Below, in pieces: positions 54,225 to 63,370 of a DNA stretch of 64,000 nt; the stretch's first letter is position 1, and each line of letters starts with the position of its first letter. The DNA lies in NCBI RefSeq assembly GCF_019024285.1, contig NZ_WMKZ01000013.1:1-64000 (forward strand). The letters are read 5' to 3'. The position numbers were made by a program, and so were the translations under genes. The notes beneath the pieces were generated by a model that did no database searches, was not told the origin of the DNA, and worked only from the letters and a program-made list of their open reading frames with translations. The DNA is from Alkalihalobacterium elongatum (lineage in GTDB: Bacteria > Bacillota > Bacilli > Bacillales > Bacillaceae_F).

Positions 54225-55172
54225 ATGAAAGTATTAAAAATATCACCGCGAGGCTATTGTTATGGCGTTGTCGATGCAATGGTCCTTGCCAGACAAGCCG
54301 CCCAAAACCTTGATTTACCTCGACCGATTTATATATTAGGTATGATTGTTCATAATAAACATGTTACAGATGCTTTTGAAGAGGAAGGCATTATTTCTTT
54401 AGACGGACCAAATCGATTAGACATTATAAAGCAAGTTGATAAAGGAACTGTTATTTTTACTGCTCATGGGGTATCCCCTGAAGTACGTAAACTTGCGAAA
54501 GAAAAAGGTTTAACTGTTGTCGATGCAACTTGTCCTGACGTATCAAAGACACACGACCTTATTTTAGAAAAGAAAGCTGAAGGCTATGATGTTATTTACG
54601 TTGGGAAAAAAGGCCATCCAGAACCAGAAGGAGCTATAGGTGTAGCACCTGATATCGTTCATTTAGTCGAGTCAACAGAAGATGTAGAAAACCTTCAATT
54701 AACTAACGATAAAATTATTATTACAAACCAGACTACAATGAGCCAATGGGATGTTGCAGATATTATGAACCATGCACTAAAAAAATATCCCCATGCAGAA
54801 GTTCATAATGAAATTTGCTTAGCAACTCAAGTAAGGCAAGAGGCTGTAGCAAAACAAGCGAAGGAAGCAGATCTTGTCATTGTGGTTGGTGATCCAAAAA
54901 GCAATAACTCAAACCGACTAGCACAAGTCTCTGAACAAATTGCTGGTACAAAAGCTTATCGTATTTCAGACCTAACTGAATTAAAACTTGAATGGTTAGA
55001 CGGTGTTAACGTAGTAGGTGTTACTTCTGGCGCTTCTACTCCAACTCCGATCACTAAAGAGGTTATTGACTTCTTAGAAAAATATAACCGTGCAGATGAA
55101 ACAACGTGGGAAAAGGAACGAAAAGTCACATTACAAAAAATCTTGCCAAAGGTTAAAGCAAAAAAAGACTAA
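54225..55172 (+). CDS. ispH: IspH (LytB), HMB-PP reductase
   Basis: The last enzyme of the MEP pathway, making IPP and DMAPP with a 4Fe-4S cluster. Cluster ligands Cys12, Cys103 and Cys198 are present (GYCYG, ATCPDV, NEICLAT). His in VHNKHV and the [10 protein letters not shown] segment complete the active site. 315 residues. AGGAGG precedes the ATG by seven bases. Occupies the yqfP position. Confidence 0.95.
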   Translation: MKVLKISPRGYCYGVVDAMVLARQAAQNLDLPRPIYILGMIVHNKHVTDAFEEEGIISLDGPNRLDIIKQVDKGTVIFTAHGVSPEVRKLAKEKGLTVVDATCPDVSKTHDLILEKKAEGYDVIYVGKKGHPEPEGAIGVAPDIVHLVESTEDVENLQLTNDKIIITNQTTMSQWDVADIMNHALKKYPHAEVHNEICLATQVRQEAVAKQAKEADLVIVVGDPKSNNSNRLAQVSEQIAGTKAYRISDLTELKLEWLDGVNVVGVTSGASTPTPITKEVIDFLEKYNRADETTWEKERKVTLQKILPKVKAKKD

Positions 55173-55217
55173 AAAAAGAAAGACAGTTGGATCTATTAGA
55201 TTCAACTGTCTTTTTTT
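55171..55217. terminator. Bidirectional terminator after ispH
   Basis: AAAGACAGTTG.ATCT and AGAT.CAACTGTCTTT arms with a short loop, flanked by A7 and T7; starts at the ispH stop. Confidence 0.92.
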
Positions 55218-55269
55218 ATAACTACTACTTTTTAATGTGTTTTTAAAAATTGACTTTATATTAATTAAA

Positions 55270-56391
55270 CTAAATAAATGTAAAAGGATCTGTATTAATT
55301 TTACTGAAAATAACCTCTGTTTGATAACTTTGTTTAGCTAATTGTTCTTGCAAGTAGTTTTGTACACCTTGTTTCATAATTTTTTCTACATTATGGCCAG
55401 GATCAACAATATTGAGCCCATCCATCATCGCATCATGGGCTACATGATAATACACATCCCCAGTAACAAAAACATCAGCCCCTTTAAATAATGCTTGTGA
55501 CATATATTTATTACCGTCTCCACCTAGGACAGCTATTTTTTTTACTTTTGAGTCAAGCTTTCCAACAACTCTTGCCCCTTTAACATCAAAAGCTTGTTTT
55601 ACATGATGGGCAAATTGTTCTAACGTCATTTCCTCTTGCAGTATTCCAATTCGTCCTAATCCTAACACTTCACCTTTATTATCAAGGGGGTAAATATCAT
55701 AAGCTGGCTCCTCGTAAGGATGAGCCTTAACCATAGCTGAAATGACTTTATTTTGAAGCTGGCTTGGAATGATCGTCTCAATCCTTACCTCTTGGACTTT
55801 TTCTAGCTTTCCTTGTTCACCTATGTAAGGGTTTGTACCTTCTAATGGTGTAAATGTTCCCACACCATTACTATTATACGTACAGTGACTGTAATTTCCG
55901 ATATGACCTGCCCCAGCATTTCCTAAGGCTGTTCGAACTTGGTCAGCATGGCTCTCTGGAACAAACACTACCACTTTTTTTAAAGAGATTTCAGTTGTAG
56001 GTGCAAGGACTTCACAATCTCTTAAACCTAGAGCATTTGCCATCATGTCATTTACTCCACCATTAGTAACATCCAAGTTTGTATGGGCTGCGTAAATCGT
56101 AATATCGTGCTTGATCGCCTTTTCTATAATGCGGCCTGCAGGACGTCCTGTATCAATGTTTTTTAAAGGTCTAAAGATTAGAGGATGATGAGCAATAATT
56201 AAGTCAACATCTTCTTGTATGGCTTCATCAATGACCTCCTCGAGAACATCTAAAGCGATCATTACCTTTTGTATGGGTTTATTTAATGTACCGACCATTA
56301 AGCCATTTTTATCACCTTCTACAGCAAGTGATTTCGGTGACCAGCTTTCAAAAATCTGGATAACTGTTTGTCCCTTGGCAAGTTTACTCAT
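55270..56391 (-). CDS. yqfO: NIF3/YqfO family protein
   Basis: A 373-residue NIF3-like dimetal protein, annotated in databases as GTP cyclohydrolase 1 type 2. N-terminal NIF3 half with DLIIAHHPLIFRPLK and YAAHTNLD, a central PII-like insert (KKVVVFVPESHADQVRTALG...NYSHCTY), and C-terminal half with GDVYYHVAHDA metal ligands. ATG at 56391 follows GGAGGAGG; the longer frame overlaps trmK. Its start overlaps the trmK stop by four bases (ATGA). Length equals B. subtilis YqfO. Enzymatic role uncertain. Confidence 0.9.
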   Translation of the reverse strand: MSKLAKGQTVIQIFESWSPKSLAVEGDKNGLMVGTLNKPIQKVMIALDVLEEVIDEAIQEDVDLIIAHHPLIFRPLKNIDTGRPAGRIIEKAIKHDITIYAAHTNLDVTNGGVNDMMANALGLRDCEVLAPTTEISLKKVVVFVPESHADQVRTALGNAGAGHIGNYSHCTYNSNGVGTFTPLEGTNPYIGEQGKLEKVQEVRIETIIPSQLQNKVISAMVKAHPYEEPAYDIYPLDNKGEVLGLGRIGILQEEMTLEQFAHHVKQAFDVKGARVVGKLDSKVKKIAVLGGDGNKYMSQALFKGADVFVTGDVYYHVAHDAMMDGLNIVDPGHNVEKIMKQGVQNYLQEQLAKQSYQTEVIFSKINTDPFTFI

Positions 56392-57098
56392 GTTGAAATT
56401 ACCTCCTCCACCTTTGAAATGCGTTTTATTAAATCTGCTTTTTTTTCTATGACCTCTGTTGTTTCTCTTGCTTGCTCGAATTGATTTAAAATTCGCTTCC
56501 AACTATGTACTTCACTTTCCCATTTCTTTATAAATGGAGAACTTTTCTCCTTCATTAGAAACGGTCCAAGCAACAATTCAAGCTCTTTGTCATCACTGTA
56601 AGGTTCGTCGCCATTCCCTCTTTCGGCCACTAACACCTCGTAGATCTTTTCATCCTCTTCTAGGATGACTTCTTCAATTAATTCCCAACCATTTGTTCTT
56701 AACCATATTCGTATTCGCTCAACCATCACATTAGGCTGTAAAATAAGTCTTTTTACACCATGAAGTTTATCCGACCCTGCTTCTAAAATATCAGTTATTA
56801 GAGCACCTCCCATACCAGCAATAGTAATATGATCGACCTCATTAGAAGAAATGACCTCAAGTCCATTTCCTTTTCTCACCTGAACTTTATCGGAAATTCC
56901 TAATTTTTCAACTTGTGACACAGCAGATTGAAATGGACCTTCATTGACCTCACCTGCGACAGCAAAACTAATTTGACCATTAATGTATAAGTAGGATGGG
57001 AGGTATGCATGATCCGAACCAATATCGGCCACTTTAGCTCCTTCTAGAACAAAGCCAGCCACTGTTTCTAACCGTTTGGATAGTTTTGTTTCATTCAT
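56388..57098 (-). CDS. trmK: TrmK, tRNA (adenine22-N1)-methyltransferase
   Basis: A 236-residue SAM-dependent methyltransferase that forms m1A22 in tRNA. Rossmann SAM motif VADIGSDHAYLP near residue 20, VAGEVNEGPFQSA, and TIAGMGGALI typical of the TrmK/YqfN family. A helical C-terminal region follows (about 165-236). Translationally coupled to yqfO. Confidence 0.92.
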   Translation of the reverse strand: MNETKLSKRLETVAGFVLEGAKVADIGSDHAYLPSYLYINGQISFAVAGEVNEGPFQSAVSQVEKLGISDKVQVRKGNGLEVISSNEVDHITIAGMGGALITDILEAGSDKLHGVKRLILQPNVMVERIRIWLRTNGWELIEEVILEEDEKIYEVLVAERGNGDEPYSDDKELELLLGPFLMKEKSSPFIKKWESEVHSWKRILNQFEQARETTEVIEKKADLIKRISKVEEVIST

Positions 57099-57261
57099 TT
57101 TTTCACCACATTTTATGTAAACTTTTTCTTATCATACCTATTATTAATTATAAAGTGCAACTAGATAAGCCGTAGTTACCAAAAATTTATATTTAGATCA
57201 CACTCTAATCGCCAAATATGCTTATGATAGATGCACTAGAACTCTGTCTTGGCACGCAATA

Positions 57262-57296
57262 AAAAAAGAGGGAACAAGGCCCCCTCTTTCTTTAAA
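57262..57296 (-). terminator. Terminator of cccA
   Basis: AAAGAGGG and CCCTCTTT arms (with extra G-C pairs) and TTTTTTTATTG on the minus strand, directly after the cccA stop. Confidence 0.88.
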
Positions 57297-57298
57297 TA

Positions 57299-57673
57299 TT
57301 ACTCAGATACGTGTAGTAAGTATGTAGCAATTGCTTCTGCTTCAGCAGGCTTAAGATTGCTCATTGCAGGCATGTTAACACCTTCATATTGTCCAAAAAT
57401 AATTTGTACAATTTCTTCTTCAGTATACTTACCTTCTAAAGCATTAATTGCAGGATTACTAGCTAACCCTTGTAGATCTTGTCCATGACAACTTAAACAG
57501 CTTCGCTGTGTTAGCTCTTCACCAGCTGCAATAGGATCATCGAATACGATTTCTTCTTCAGCTTCTCCTTCATCCGCTTGACTAGCTAATAAGCCTTGGA
57601 ATGATAGTGCCACCATTAGAAGAATCCCTGCTATTGCAATTACTGCAAAAGGAAATAACGGTCTACCTTTCAC
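57299..57673 (-). CDS. cccA: Cytochrome c550-like protein (CccA)
   Basis: A 124-residue membrane-bound c-type cytochrome. N-terminal anchor (PFAVIAIAGILLMVALSF), an acidic linker (DEGEAEEEIVFDD), and a heme domain with Cys59-x-x-Cys62-His63 and Met101 or Met104 as the distal ligand. GTG start at 57673 lies eight bases after GGGGG. It lies downstream of sigA as in B. subtilis. The acidic linker is longer than in neutral-pH relatives as I recall them. Confidence 0.92.
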   Translation of the reverse strand: MKGRPLFPFAVIAIAGILLMVALSFQGLLASQADEGEAEEEIVFDDPIAAGEELTQRSCLSCHGQDLQGLASNPAINALEGKYTEEEIVQIIFGQYEGVNMPAMSNLKPAEAEAIATYLLHVSE

Positions 57674-57992
57674 TATCTTGTCCCCCTTTACACTATAATA
57701 ATGACATATTCATAACAAAAAGTGAATCCATTTGAATTCCCTCTACCATTTTACTTGAAAAAAGTAAAAGAGAAAAGAGTTAACTGAAGAATTGCTTATT
57801 TTGTCATTGTTTTCTATTGTCATTTCCATTTTAACAAAGTTTAAGGAAAAATAAACTACTAAAACCGCCTATGAGATTTATTAGGAGCTTTTCTAGTGCT
57901 CTTTTCTATAGGCTAGTTGCTTTTTGTGATTTTTTTGAAATAAATGAGGCTGGGTTAAAGGTAATGTTGATATAAATTGATTTAACAGCTCG
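57674..57992. other. Intergenic region upstream of cccA
   Basis: About 320 AT-rich bases. On the minus strand TATAGT about 20 bases before the cccA ribosome site with TTGTTA 15 bases further up may be its promoter. Around 57890-57930 short self-complementary pieces (GAGC...GCTC, CTAG...CTAG) are seen without a T-run. No RNA gene or ORF recognised. Confidence 0.4.
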
Positions 57993-58538
57993 CTAATAGA
58001 TAAAAAACACAATACCGAGAATAATTCCTGTACTTCCAGCAATGATAAAATATTTTAACTTAAATTTCATTCCAATTAATAACCATGAACTACAATTTAT
58101 CAAAATAACTAATAGCATTATGATACGATTGCCAGGGAGTACTTGTTGAGTTATTTGAACTAAAATTAACAACATTGTAATCGCTGATATTAAAAAATAA
58201 AGATGTGCTAAATGAGGAAGCGTATTCAGGGTCTTTTTGGCGATTTTTAATATGATAACACCACAAAATATTCCAGAAGCCATTTGCAATAAAAATGGAA
58301 AATCAGTAAAATAAATTACAACAACACTTATCATTAAAAGAATTTGAACGAGAAAAAAGGTGAGTATGGACTTTATATAACGACGAGAACTAGTTGTTCC
58401 ATCCTCTACCTTCATATAATCTTCTTCTCCTTCAGAATAAAGGGTGAGGAGGTAATTACAATATTGTTCAGGAAGAAGTCTAGTTTGTTTCCAATATCTT
58501 ATTTCTTTAATGATGATTTCTTTCCGGTCTCGGTTCAT
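57993..58538 (-). CDS. Polytopic membrane protein with conserved-looking N terminus, unknown
   Basis: A 181-residue protein with a charged N-terminal segment of about 60 residues (IIIKEIRYWKQTRLLPEQYC, NYLLTLYSEGEEDY) and then six membrane segments. The N-terminal motif looks like a protein-interaction helix pair and recalls DUF2157-type openings, but I cannot name the family. AGGAGGGG precedes the ATG. Located between sigA and cccA, where B. subtilis has no matching gene that I remember. Confidence 0.65.
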   Translation of the reverse strand: MNRDRKEIIIKEIRYWKQTRLLPEQYCNYLLTLYSEGEEDYMKVEDGTTSSRRYIKSILTFFLVQILLMISVVVIYFTDFPFLLQMASGIFCGVIILKIAKKTLNTLPHLAHLYFLISAITMLLILVQITQQVLPGNRIIMLLVILINCSSWLLIGMKFKLKYFIIAGSTGIILGIVFFIY

Positions 58539-58602
58539 TCATTCCCCTCCTGAAGGCTTAACTATCTTTATTATCGTCCTAGAATGCAAGTAATTGAAGT
58601 AA

Positions 58603-58631
58603 AAAAAGCTGACTCTAAGAGTCAGCCTTAA
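58603..58631 (-). terminator. Terminator of the yqxD-dnaG-sigA operon
   Basis: AAGGCTGACTC and GAGTCAGCTT with a three-base loop followed by TTTTTTACTTC on the minus strand, eight bases after the sigA stop. Confidence 0.92.
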
Positions 58632-58638
58632 ACTATAC

Positions 58639-59757
58639 TTAATCTAAGAAATCTTTAAGTCGCTTACTACGACTTGGGTGCCTTAATTTTCTTAAAGCTT
58701 TCGCTTCAATTTGACGAATTCTCTCACGTGTTACACCGAATACTTTCCCTACTTCTTCAAGTGTGCGAGTTCTACCGTCATCTAGACCAAAGCGTAGGCG
58801 TAAAACATTTTCTTCTCGATCAGTTAGCGTATCTAATACGTCTTCTAATTGCTCTTTTAATAATTCGTAAGCAGCAGCATCTGAAGGTGCTAGCGCGTCC
58901 TGATCTTCGATAAAGTCACCGAGGTGAGAATCATCTTCTTCACCGATTGGCGTCTCTAATGAAACAGGTTCTTGAGCAATTTTAAGAATTTCTCTTACCT
59001 TTTCAGGGGTTAGGTCCATTTCTTCTGATACTTCTTCTGGAGTTGGTTCGCGTCCTAAATCTTGAAGTAATTGACGTTGTACACGAATTAATTTATTAAT
59101 CGTTTCCACCATATGAACTGGGATTCGAATTGTACGAGCTTGATCGGCGATCGCACGAGTAATAGCTTGACGTATCCACCACGTTGCATACGTACTAAAT
59201 TTATACCCTTTACGATAATCAAATTTCTCAACTGCTTTGATCAGACCCATATTTCCTTCTTGAATTAAGTCTAAAAACAACATCCCACGGCCCACGTAGC
59301 GCTTAGCAATACTTACAACGAGACGAAGGTTAGCTTCAGCTAAACGGCGTTTAGACTCCTCATCACCTTCTTCAATTTTCTTGGCTAAGTTTATCTCTTC
59401 CTCAGCAGATAGAAGTGGAACACGGCCGATTTCTTTTAAGTACATACGAACTGGGTCATTAATTTTAATTCCAGGAGGTACACTTAAGTCATTTAAGTCA
59501 AATTCCTCTTCTTCTTTTTCCATTTGTTGCATATTCGGTACATCATCATTATCATTTAATATTTCAATACCTTGTTCGCCTAAGTATTCAAAAAACTCAT
59601 CAATTTGATCGGAATCTTGGTCAAATACTGCAAGCTTTTCTGTAATTTCAGCGTATGTTAGTACTCCTCTTTTTTTACCTAGTTCAACTAGTTGTTCTTT
59701 CACTTGATCGATGGTCAAATCTCCATCCGCGAGTGGGCGTAATGGTTTCTCAGCCAT
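58639..59757 (-). CDS. sigA: SigA, primary RNA polymerase sigma factor
   Basis: A 372-residue group 1 sigma-70 factor. Region 1.2 onwards: [22 protein letters not shown], region 2 ([57 protein letters not shown]) that melts the -10, region 3, and region 4 HTH ([29 protein letters not shown]) that reads the -35. ATG at 59757 follows AAGGAGGGG; the resulting length agrees with the 371-residue B. subtilis protein. Downstream of dnaG in the macromolecular synthesis operon. Confidence 0.97.
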   Translation of the reverse strand: MAEKPLRPLADGDLTIDQVKEQLVELGKKRGVLTYAEITEKLAVFDQDSDQIDEFFEYLGEQGIEILNDNDDVPNMQQMEKEEEEFDLNDLSVPPGIKINDPVRMYLKEIGRVPLLSAEEEINLAKKIEEGDEESKRRLAEANLRLVVSIAKRYVGRGMLFLDLIQEGNMGLIKAVEKFDYRKGYKFSTYATWWIRQAITRAIADQARTIRIPVHMVETINKLIRVQRQLLQDLGREPTPEEVSEEMDLTPEKVREILKIAQEPVSLETPIGEEDDSHLGDFIEDQDALAPSDAAAYELLKEQLEDVLDTLTDREENVLRLRFGLDDGRTRTLEEVGKVFGVTRERIRQIEAKALRKLRHPSRSKRLKDFLD

Positions 59758-59827
59758 TCGATCCCCTCCTTCCATTGATACAACACGTCAACTCTCTTTA
59801 GATGAATAATCATCTCTCTAGCAGGTG

Positions 59828-61648
59828 CTATCGTTTAAGTTCTTTTTTCATTTTAATGATTTCCATGGCTATTTGCGCAGCCGCTAGAACATCATTTCGT
59901 TTTTCTGCTTCTTTCTTTTGTTTTTCTTTTTGTTCTATTTCTACCCATTTTGGGTAGGTTTCAATCTTATTAATATAATCATCCAATTCTTGATCAGATA
60001 ACTCTTCTCTAATATCGAGCATTGCAACTTCAGTAGCAATCCTTCTTAGCTTTTCATCTTGAAGTCTTTCAATAAAAAAGCTTGGATTTGGCTCATACCC
60101 TTCACCATAATAGGCAAAAAGGTGCGCAACAATCGCGTGGTACTCATCTATATTAAATGCCCCACCAACTTTTTCTTGAATGGTAGCAGCTATTTCAGCA
60201 TCTTTCATCATATAAGCTAAAAGAATTCTTTCAGCATTGTGAAAAGCAGGAAGCAACTTTTTTTGCTCAAATCCTCGTTTTTTAACTTCTACAAAAGAAC
60301 GGGCCTTTGATCCATTTGGTTGTTGTTGTTGTCCTCCCTTATTTCGTTTTTCTCGATATATTCTATATTGCTCTTGTTTTAGAGCTTCTAGAGATAAGGA
60401 AAATTCACTTGCTACTTGTCTTAAATAATGATCTCTTTCTACTGCACGAGGAAGATCAGATATTTCATTAAGTACTTCTTCGATATACCTCATCCTTTCT
60501 CCTTCATCTAGGAGGTTTTTCCCTCGTCTTAAATACTGCATTTTGAAAGACATTAGTGTAAGACTTCCATCAATAATATCCCGCTTAAACTGTTCACCGC
60601 CATGAGCTTGAATATAATCATCAGGGTCTTGACCTTCTGGTAACAAAGCTACCTTAACATAACATCCTGCTTGCACTAATATCGAGGCGGCTCTTGAAGT
60701 TGCCTGAATGCCCGCTTCATCTGAGTCGTAACAGATAATAACAGTTTCAGCATTTCTCCTAATAATCTTAGCTTGCTCTTCTGTAAGTGCAGTCCCTAAA
60801 GTTGCAATCCCATTGCTTACTCCTGCTCCCCAGGCCGATATAACATCAATATATCCTTCAAATAGTACTGCTTGATTTAGCTTTCTAATTGAAGGTCTAG
60901 CTATGTGGATCCCGTAGAGTGTACGACTTTTATTAAATAGTACAGTCTCAGGACTATTTAAATATTTGGGCTTCCCGTCGTCTATTATTCGACCACCAAA
61001 AGCGATAACATTTCCTTGTCGGTCCCAAATGGGAAACATAATTCGGTTTCGGAAGCGATCAAACACTTTCCCGTCAAATTCGCGTACAGAAAGAAGGCCA
61101 GCTTTTTCTAATCCCTTTAGGTTAAATCCTCTTTTTTCTAGTAGGCTTGTTAGGCTATCCCAATGATTTGGAGCAAAACCCATTTGGAAATGATCAATCA
61201 TTTCCTTAGTAAAGCCACGTTTCTGTAGGTAATCTAATCCTACAGTTCCCATGTCTGTTTTAAGTAAGATATGATGATAAAATTTCATTGCTAGCTCATG
61301 TGCAGCTTCTATAGCACTGTGTTCATTTGATTTCTTTTGATCTGCCCTAACACTCGGTAGTTCGACATTTGTCTTTTCTCCCAATTTAACTACCGACTCG
61401 ACAAAGGATAGACCTTCTAACTCCATTAGAAAGGAGAACACATTTCCTCCTGCACCACAACCAAAACAGTGATAAAGTTGCTTATCTGGTGAAACCGAAA
61501 ACGAAGGAGTCTTTTCACCATGAAAAGGACAAAGACCAATATAATTTCTTCCTTGCTTTTTCAGTTGAACGTATTCGTTAATAACTTCAACAATATCTGC
61601 TGTCTTACGAACCTCTTCAATCTTTTCTTCCGGGATGCGGTAGCCCAT
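59828..61648 (-). CDS. dnaG: DnaG, DNA primase
   Basis: A 606-residue primase making RNA primers at the replication fork. Zinc domain with Cys40, His43, Cys61 and Cys64 (CPFH...CFGC), the catalytic TOPRIM core (FEGYIDV, CYDSDEAG) in the middle, and a helical C-terminal DnaB-binding domain from about residue 455. The ATG at 61648 (second of two adjacent ATGs) gives MGYRIPEE, the family start. Followed at 70 bases by sigA. Confidence 0.97.
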   Translation of the reverse strand: MGYRIPEEKIEEVRKTADIVEVINEYVQLKKQGRNYIGLCPFHGEKTPSFSVSPDKQLYHCFGCGAGGNVFSFLMELEGLSFVESVVKLGEKTNVELPSVRADQKKSNEHSAIEAAHELAMKFYHHILLKTDMGTVGLDYLQKRGFTKEMIDHFQMGFAPNHWDSLTSLLEKRGFNLKGLEKAGLLSVREFDGKVFDRFRNRIMFPIWDRQGNVIAFGGRIIDDGKPKYLNSPETVLFNKSRTLYGIHIARPSIRKLNQAVLFEGYIDVISAWGAGVSNGIATLGTALTEEQAKIIRRNAETVIICYDSDEAGIQATSRAASILVQAGCYVKVALLPEGQDPDDYIQAHGGEQFKRDIIDGSLTLMSFKMQYLRRGKNLLDEGERMRYIEEVLNEISDLPRAVERDHYLRQVASEFSLSLEALKQEQYRIYREKRNKGGQQQQPNGSKARSFVEVKKRGFEQKKLLPAFHNAERILLAYMMKDAEIAATIQEKVGGAFNIDEYHAIVAHLFAYYGEGYEPNPSFFIERLQDEKLRRIATEVAMLDIREELSDQELDDYINKIETYPKWVEIEQKEKQKKEAEKRNDVLAAAQIAMEIIKMKKELKR

Positions 61649-61665
61649 CATTCATCACCAAATTT

Positions 61666-62172
61666 CTACATTTCATTTGGATTACCTTTCCGGTTAATAT
61701 CATTTCGACCTTTTTCGGCAAATTCCTTCTTTACCTCTAATATTTTTCTTAAATTGTTACAAAAATGTTTGCGATCCATTGATGTAAATGCTTTCGGTCC
61801 TTTCGTCTTGTTCCCAGACCTCCTTTGTTTTTGAGACCAATGTCTAAGTTGCAGGATCGTTATCATTTCATCTTCGGAGAAAACTTTCCCCCGTGGTGAT
61901 AAAACAGACGCTCCACGCCCCACTAAAATCGAGGCAAGTGCATGATCTTGTGTTACAATAACATCATTTTTCTTCGCATGATTCATTATAAATAAATCTG
62001 CTGCTTCTTTATCTGAATCGACCCGTACTATTTTAGCATGTTCACTACGAATGTCATGCGAGTATGATGAAACAAACACAACCTCGACATTATACTCGGA
62101 TGAAATAGCCAAAATCTCATCTTTCACTGGGCAAGAATCAGCATCAACATATACATACGATTTCGTTAACAT
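61666..62172 (-). CDS. yqxD: YqxD/YaiI family protein (UPF0178)
   Basis: A 168-residue protein with the UPF0178 signatures YVDADSCPVKDEI, VVFVSSYSHD, DSDKEAADLFIMNHAKKNDVIVTQDHALA and VLSPRGKVFSEDEM. The PIN-like set of acidic residues suggests a nuclease fold, not proven. The ATG at 62172 sits rather far from GGAGATG. It begins the operon with dnaG 17 bases downstream, as in B. subtilis. Confidence 0.9.
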   Translation of the reverse strand: MLTKSYVYVDADSCPVKDEILAISSEYNVEVVFVSSYSHDIRSEHAKIVRVDSDKEAADLFIMNHAKKNDVIVTQDHALASILVGRGASVLSPRGKVFSEDEMITILQLRHWSQKQRRSGNKTKGPKAFTSMDRKHFCNNLRKILEVKKEFAEKGRNDINRKGNPNEM

Positions 62173-62500
62173 GGTCTCTATTTCTACATCTCCTAACAAA
62201 ATCCTTCTTTAAAGTGCTAATTAGAAATGAAATATGTCGACAAATACTCATCAATAACTATCATTACCAAAAAACACAGAAAAAGTCTTGACTTTTTCAA
62301 TTTATTTGTTCTTTTTTTCTTTTATGCTAAATTATTTAAGTTTTTTTTCATCACAATTTTTCATTATAATAATTATTTCTAAATTTGACTACTATCATGC
62401 TTAAAATATTTTCCTTCTAGAAAGTAAAAATGGTTTCGTTTATTAGCGACAATGCAGGATAGCTTAATTAGGTATCCGTAGCTTCGATTTAGACAAAACA
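62173..62500. other. Upstream region of the yqxD-dnaG-sigA operon
   Basis: About 330 very AT-rich bases. TATAAT on the minus strand near 62362-62367 may be a -10. AAAAAGTC and GACTTTTT (62281-62298) form a near-zero-loop palindrome. At 62430-62495 TTTCGTTTATTAGCGACAA followed by AGCTTCGATTTAGAC looks like a worn copy of repeat module B. Confidence 0.4.
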
Positions 62501-62528
62501 ATAGAGGCTGACTAATCAGCCTCTATTT
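62501..62528 (-). terminator. Terminator of the ccpN-yqfL operon
   Basis: AGAGGCTGA and TCAGCCTCT with a four-base loop, then ATTGTTTTG on the minus strand. The stem starts within the yqfL stop codon. Confidence 0.85.
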
Positions 62529-63338
62529 CCCTTGAAACATGTTCGATATAAGGTTTGCTGTTTCCTCTACAGCTTTACTAGATACGTCAATAACTGTACA
62601 ACCAATTCGATTCATAATTTTTTCGGCATACTCAAGCTCTTGTTTTATTCGTTCCATGTTTGCATAATTGGCTTCTGCTTTTAGACCTAGTGCTTTTAGG
62701 CGTTCGGTCCGAATGTCGTTTAATTTATCCGCATTAATAATAAGCCCAATGCATTTTTTGGGTGACACTTTAAATAATTCCTCAGGCGGCTCGACTTCAG
62801 GAACTAATGGAACATTAGCCACTTTAAAGCGTTTGTGTGCTAAGTATTGAGAAAGTGGTGTTTTTGACGTCCTAGAAACCCCAACCAAAACAATATCAGC
62901 TCGAACAATTCCTCTTGGGTCGCGACCATCATCGTATTTTACAGCAAATTCAATCGCCTCGACTTTTCGGAAATAGTCTTCATCTAGTCTATATACGAGT
63001 CCTGGTTCATAGCGAGGCTCCTTCTGTGTAAGTGCTCCAATTTTCTCCATCATCGGACCAATAATATCCACAACCTCAACATTTGCTACCTGTGCTTGTT
63101 CAGTTAAATATTCTTTTACCTCTGGAATAACTAATGTATATGCAATAATCGCTTTTGCTTGTTGCGCTAGGCCAACAACTTCATCAATTGTACTTTTATC
63201 ATCAACATATGGTATTCTACGAACCTCTACTCCAGAGCCACTAAATTGACTAGCTGCAGCACGTACAACTAATTCAGCAGTTTCACCTACTGAATCTGAT
63301 ACAACATAAACAATCGGGCGATGGTTAAATACCTCCAT
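62523..63338 (-). CDS. yqfL: Pyruvate, phosphate dikinase regulatory protein family (YqfL)
   Basis: A 271-residue DUF299-family kinase/pyrophosphorylase. P-loop-like [15 protein letters not shown] near residue 148 and the conserved [12 protein letters not shown] at the N terminus and [14 protein letters not shown]. In plants and E. coli relatives act on PPDK or PEP synthase; in B. subtilis YqfL is reported to antagonise or modulate CcpN. AAGGAGG precedes ATG at 63338. It directly follows ccpN. Confidence 0.93.
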   Translation of the reverse strand: MEVFNHRPIVYVVSDSVGETAELVVRAAASQFSGSGVEVRRIPYVDDKSTIDEVVGLAQQAKAIIAYTLVIPEVKEYLTEQAQVANVEVVDIIGPMMEKIGALTQKEPRYEPGLVYRLDEDYFRKVEAIEFAVKYDDGRDPRGIVRADIVLVGVSRTSKTPLSQYLAHKRFKVANVPLVPEVEPPEELFKVSPKKCIGLIINADKLNDIRTERLKALGLKAEANYANMERIKQELEYAEKIMNRIGCTVIDVSSKAVEETANLISNMFQGK

Positions 63339-63370
63339 TACTACCTCCTTATTGGCGCAAACGATCACTT

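Noticed and set aside
62281-62298. Attenuator hairpin in the yqxD-dnaG-sigA leader
   Set aside because: AAAAAGTC/GACTTTTT has essentially no loop and few G-C pairs, so it is unlikely to fold stably.
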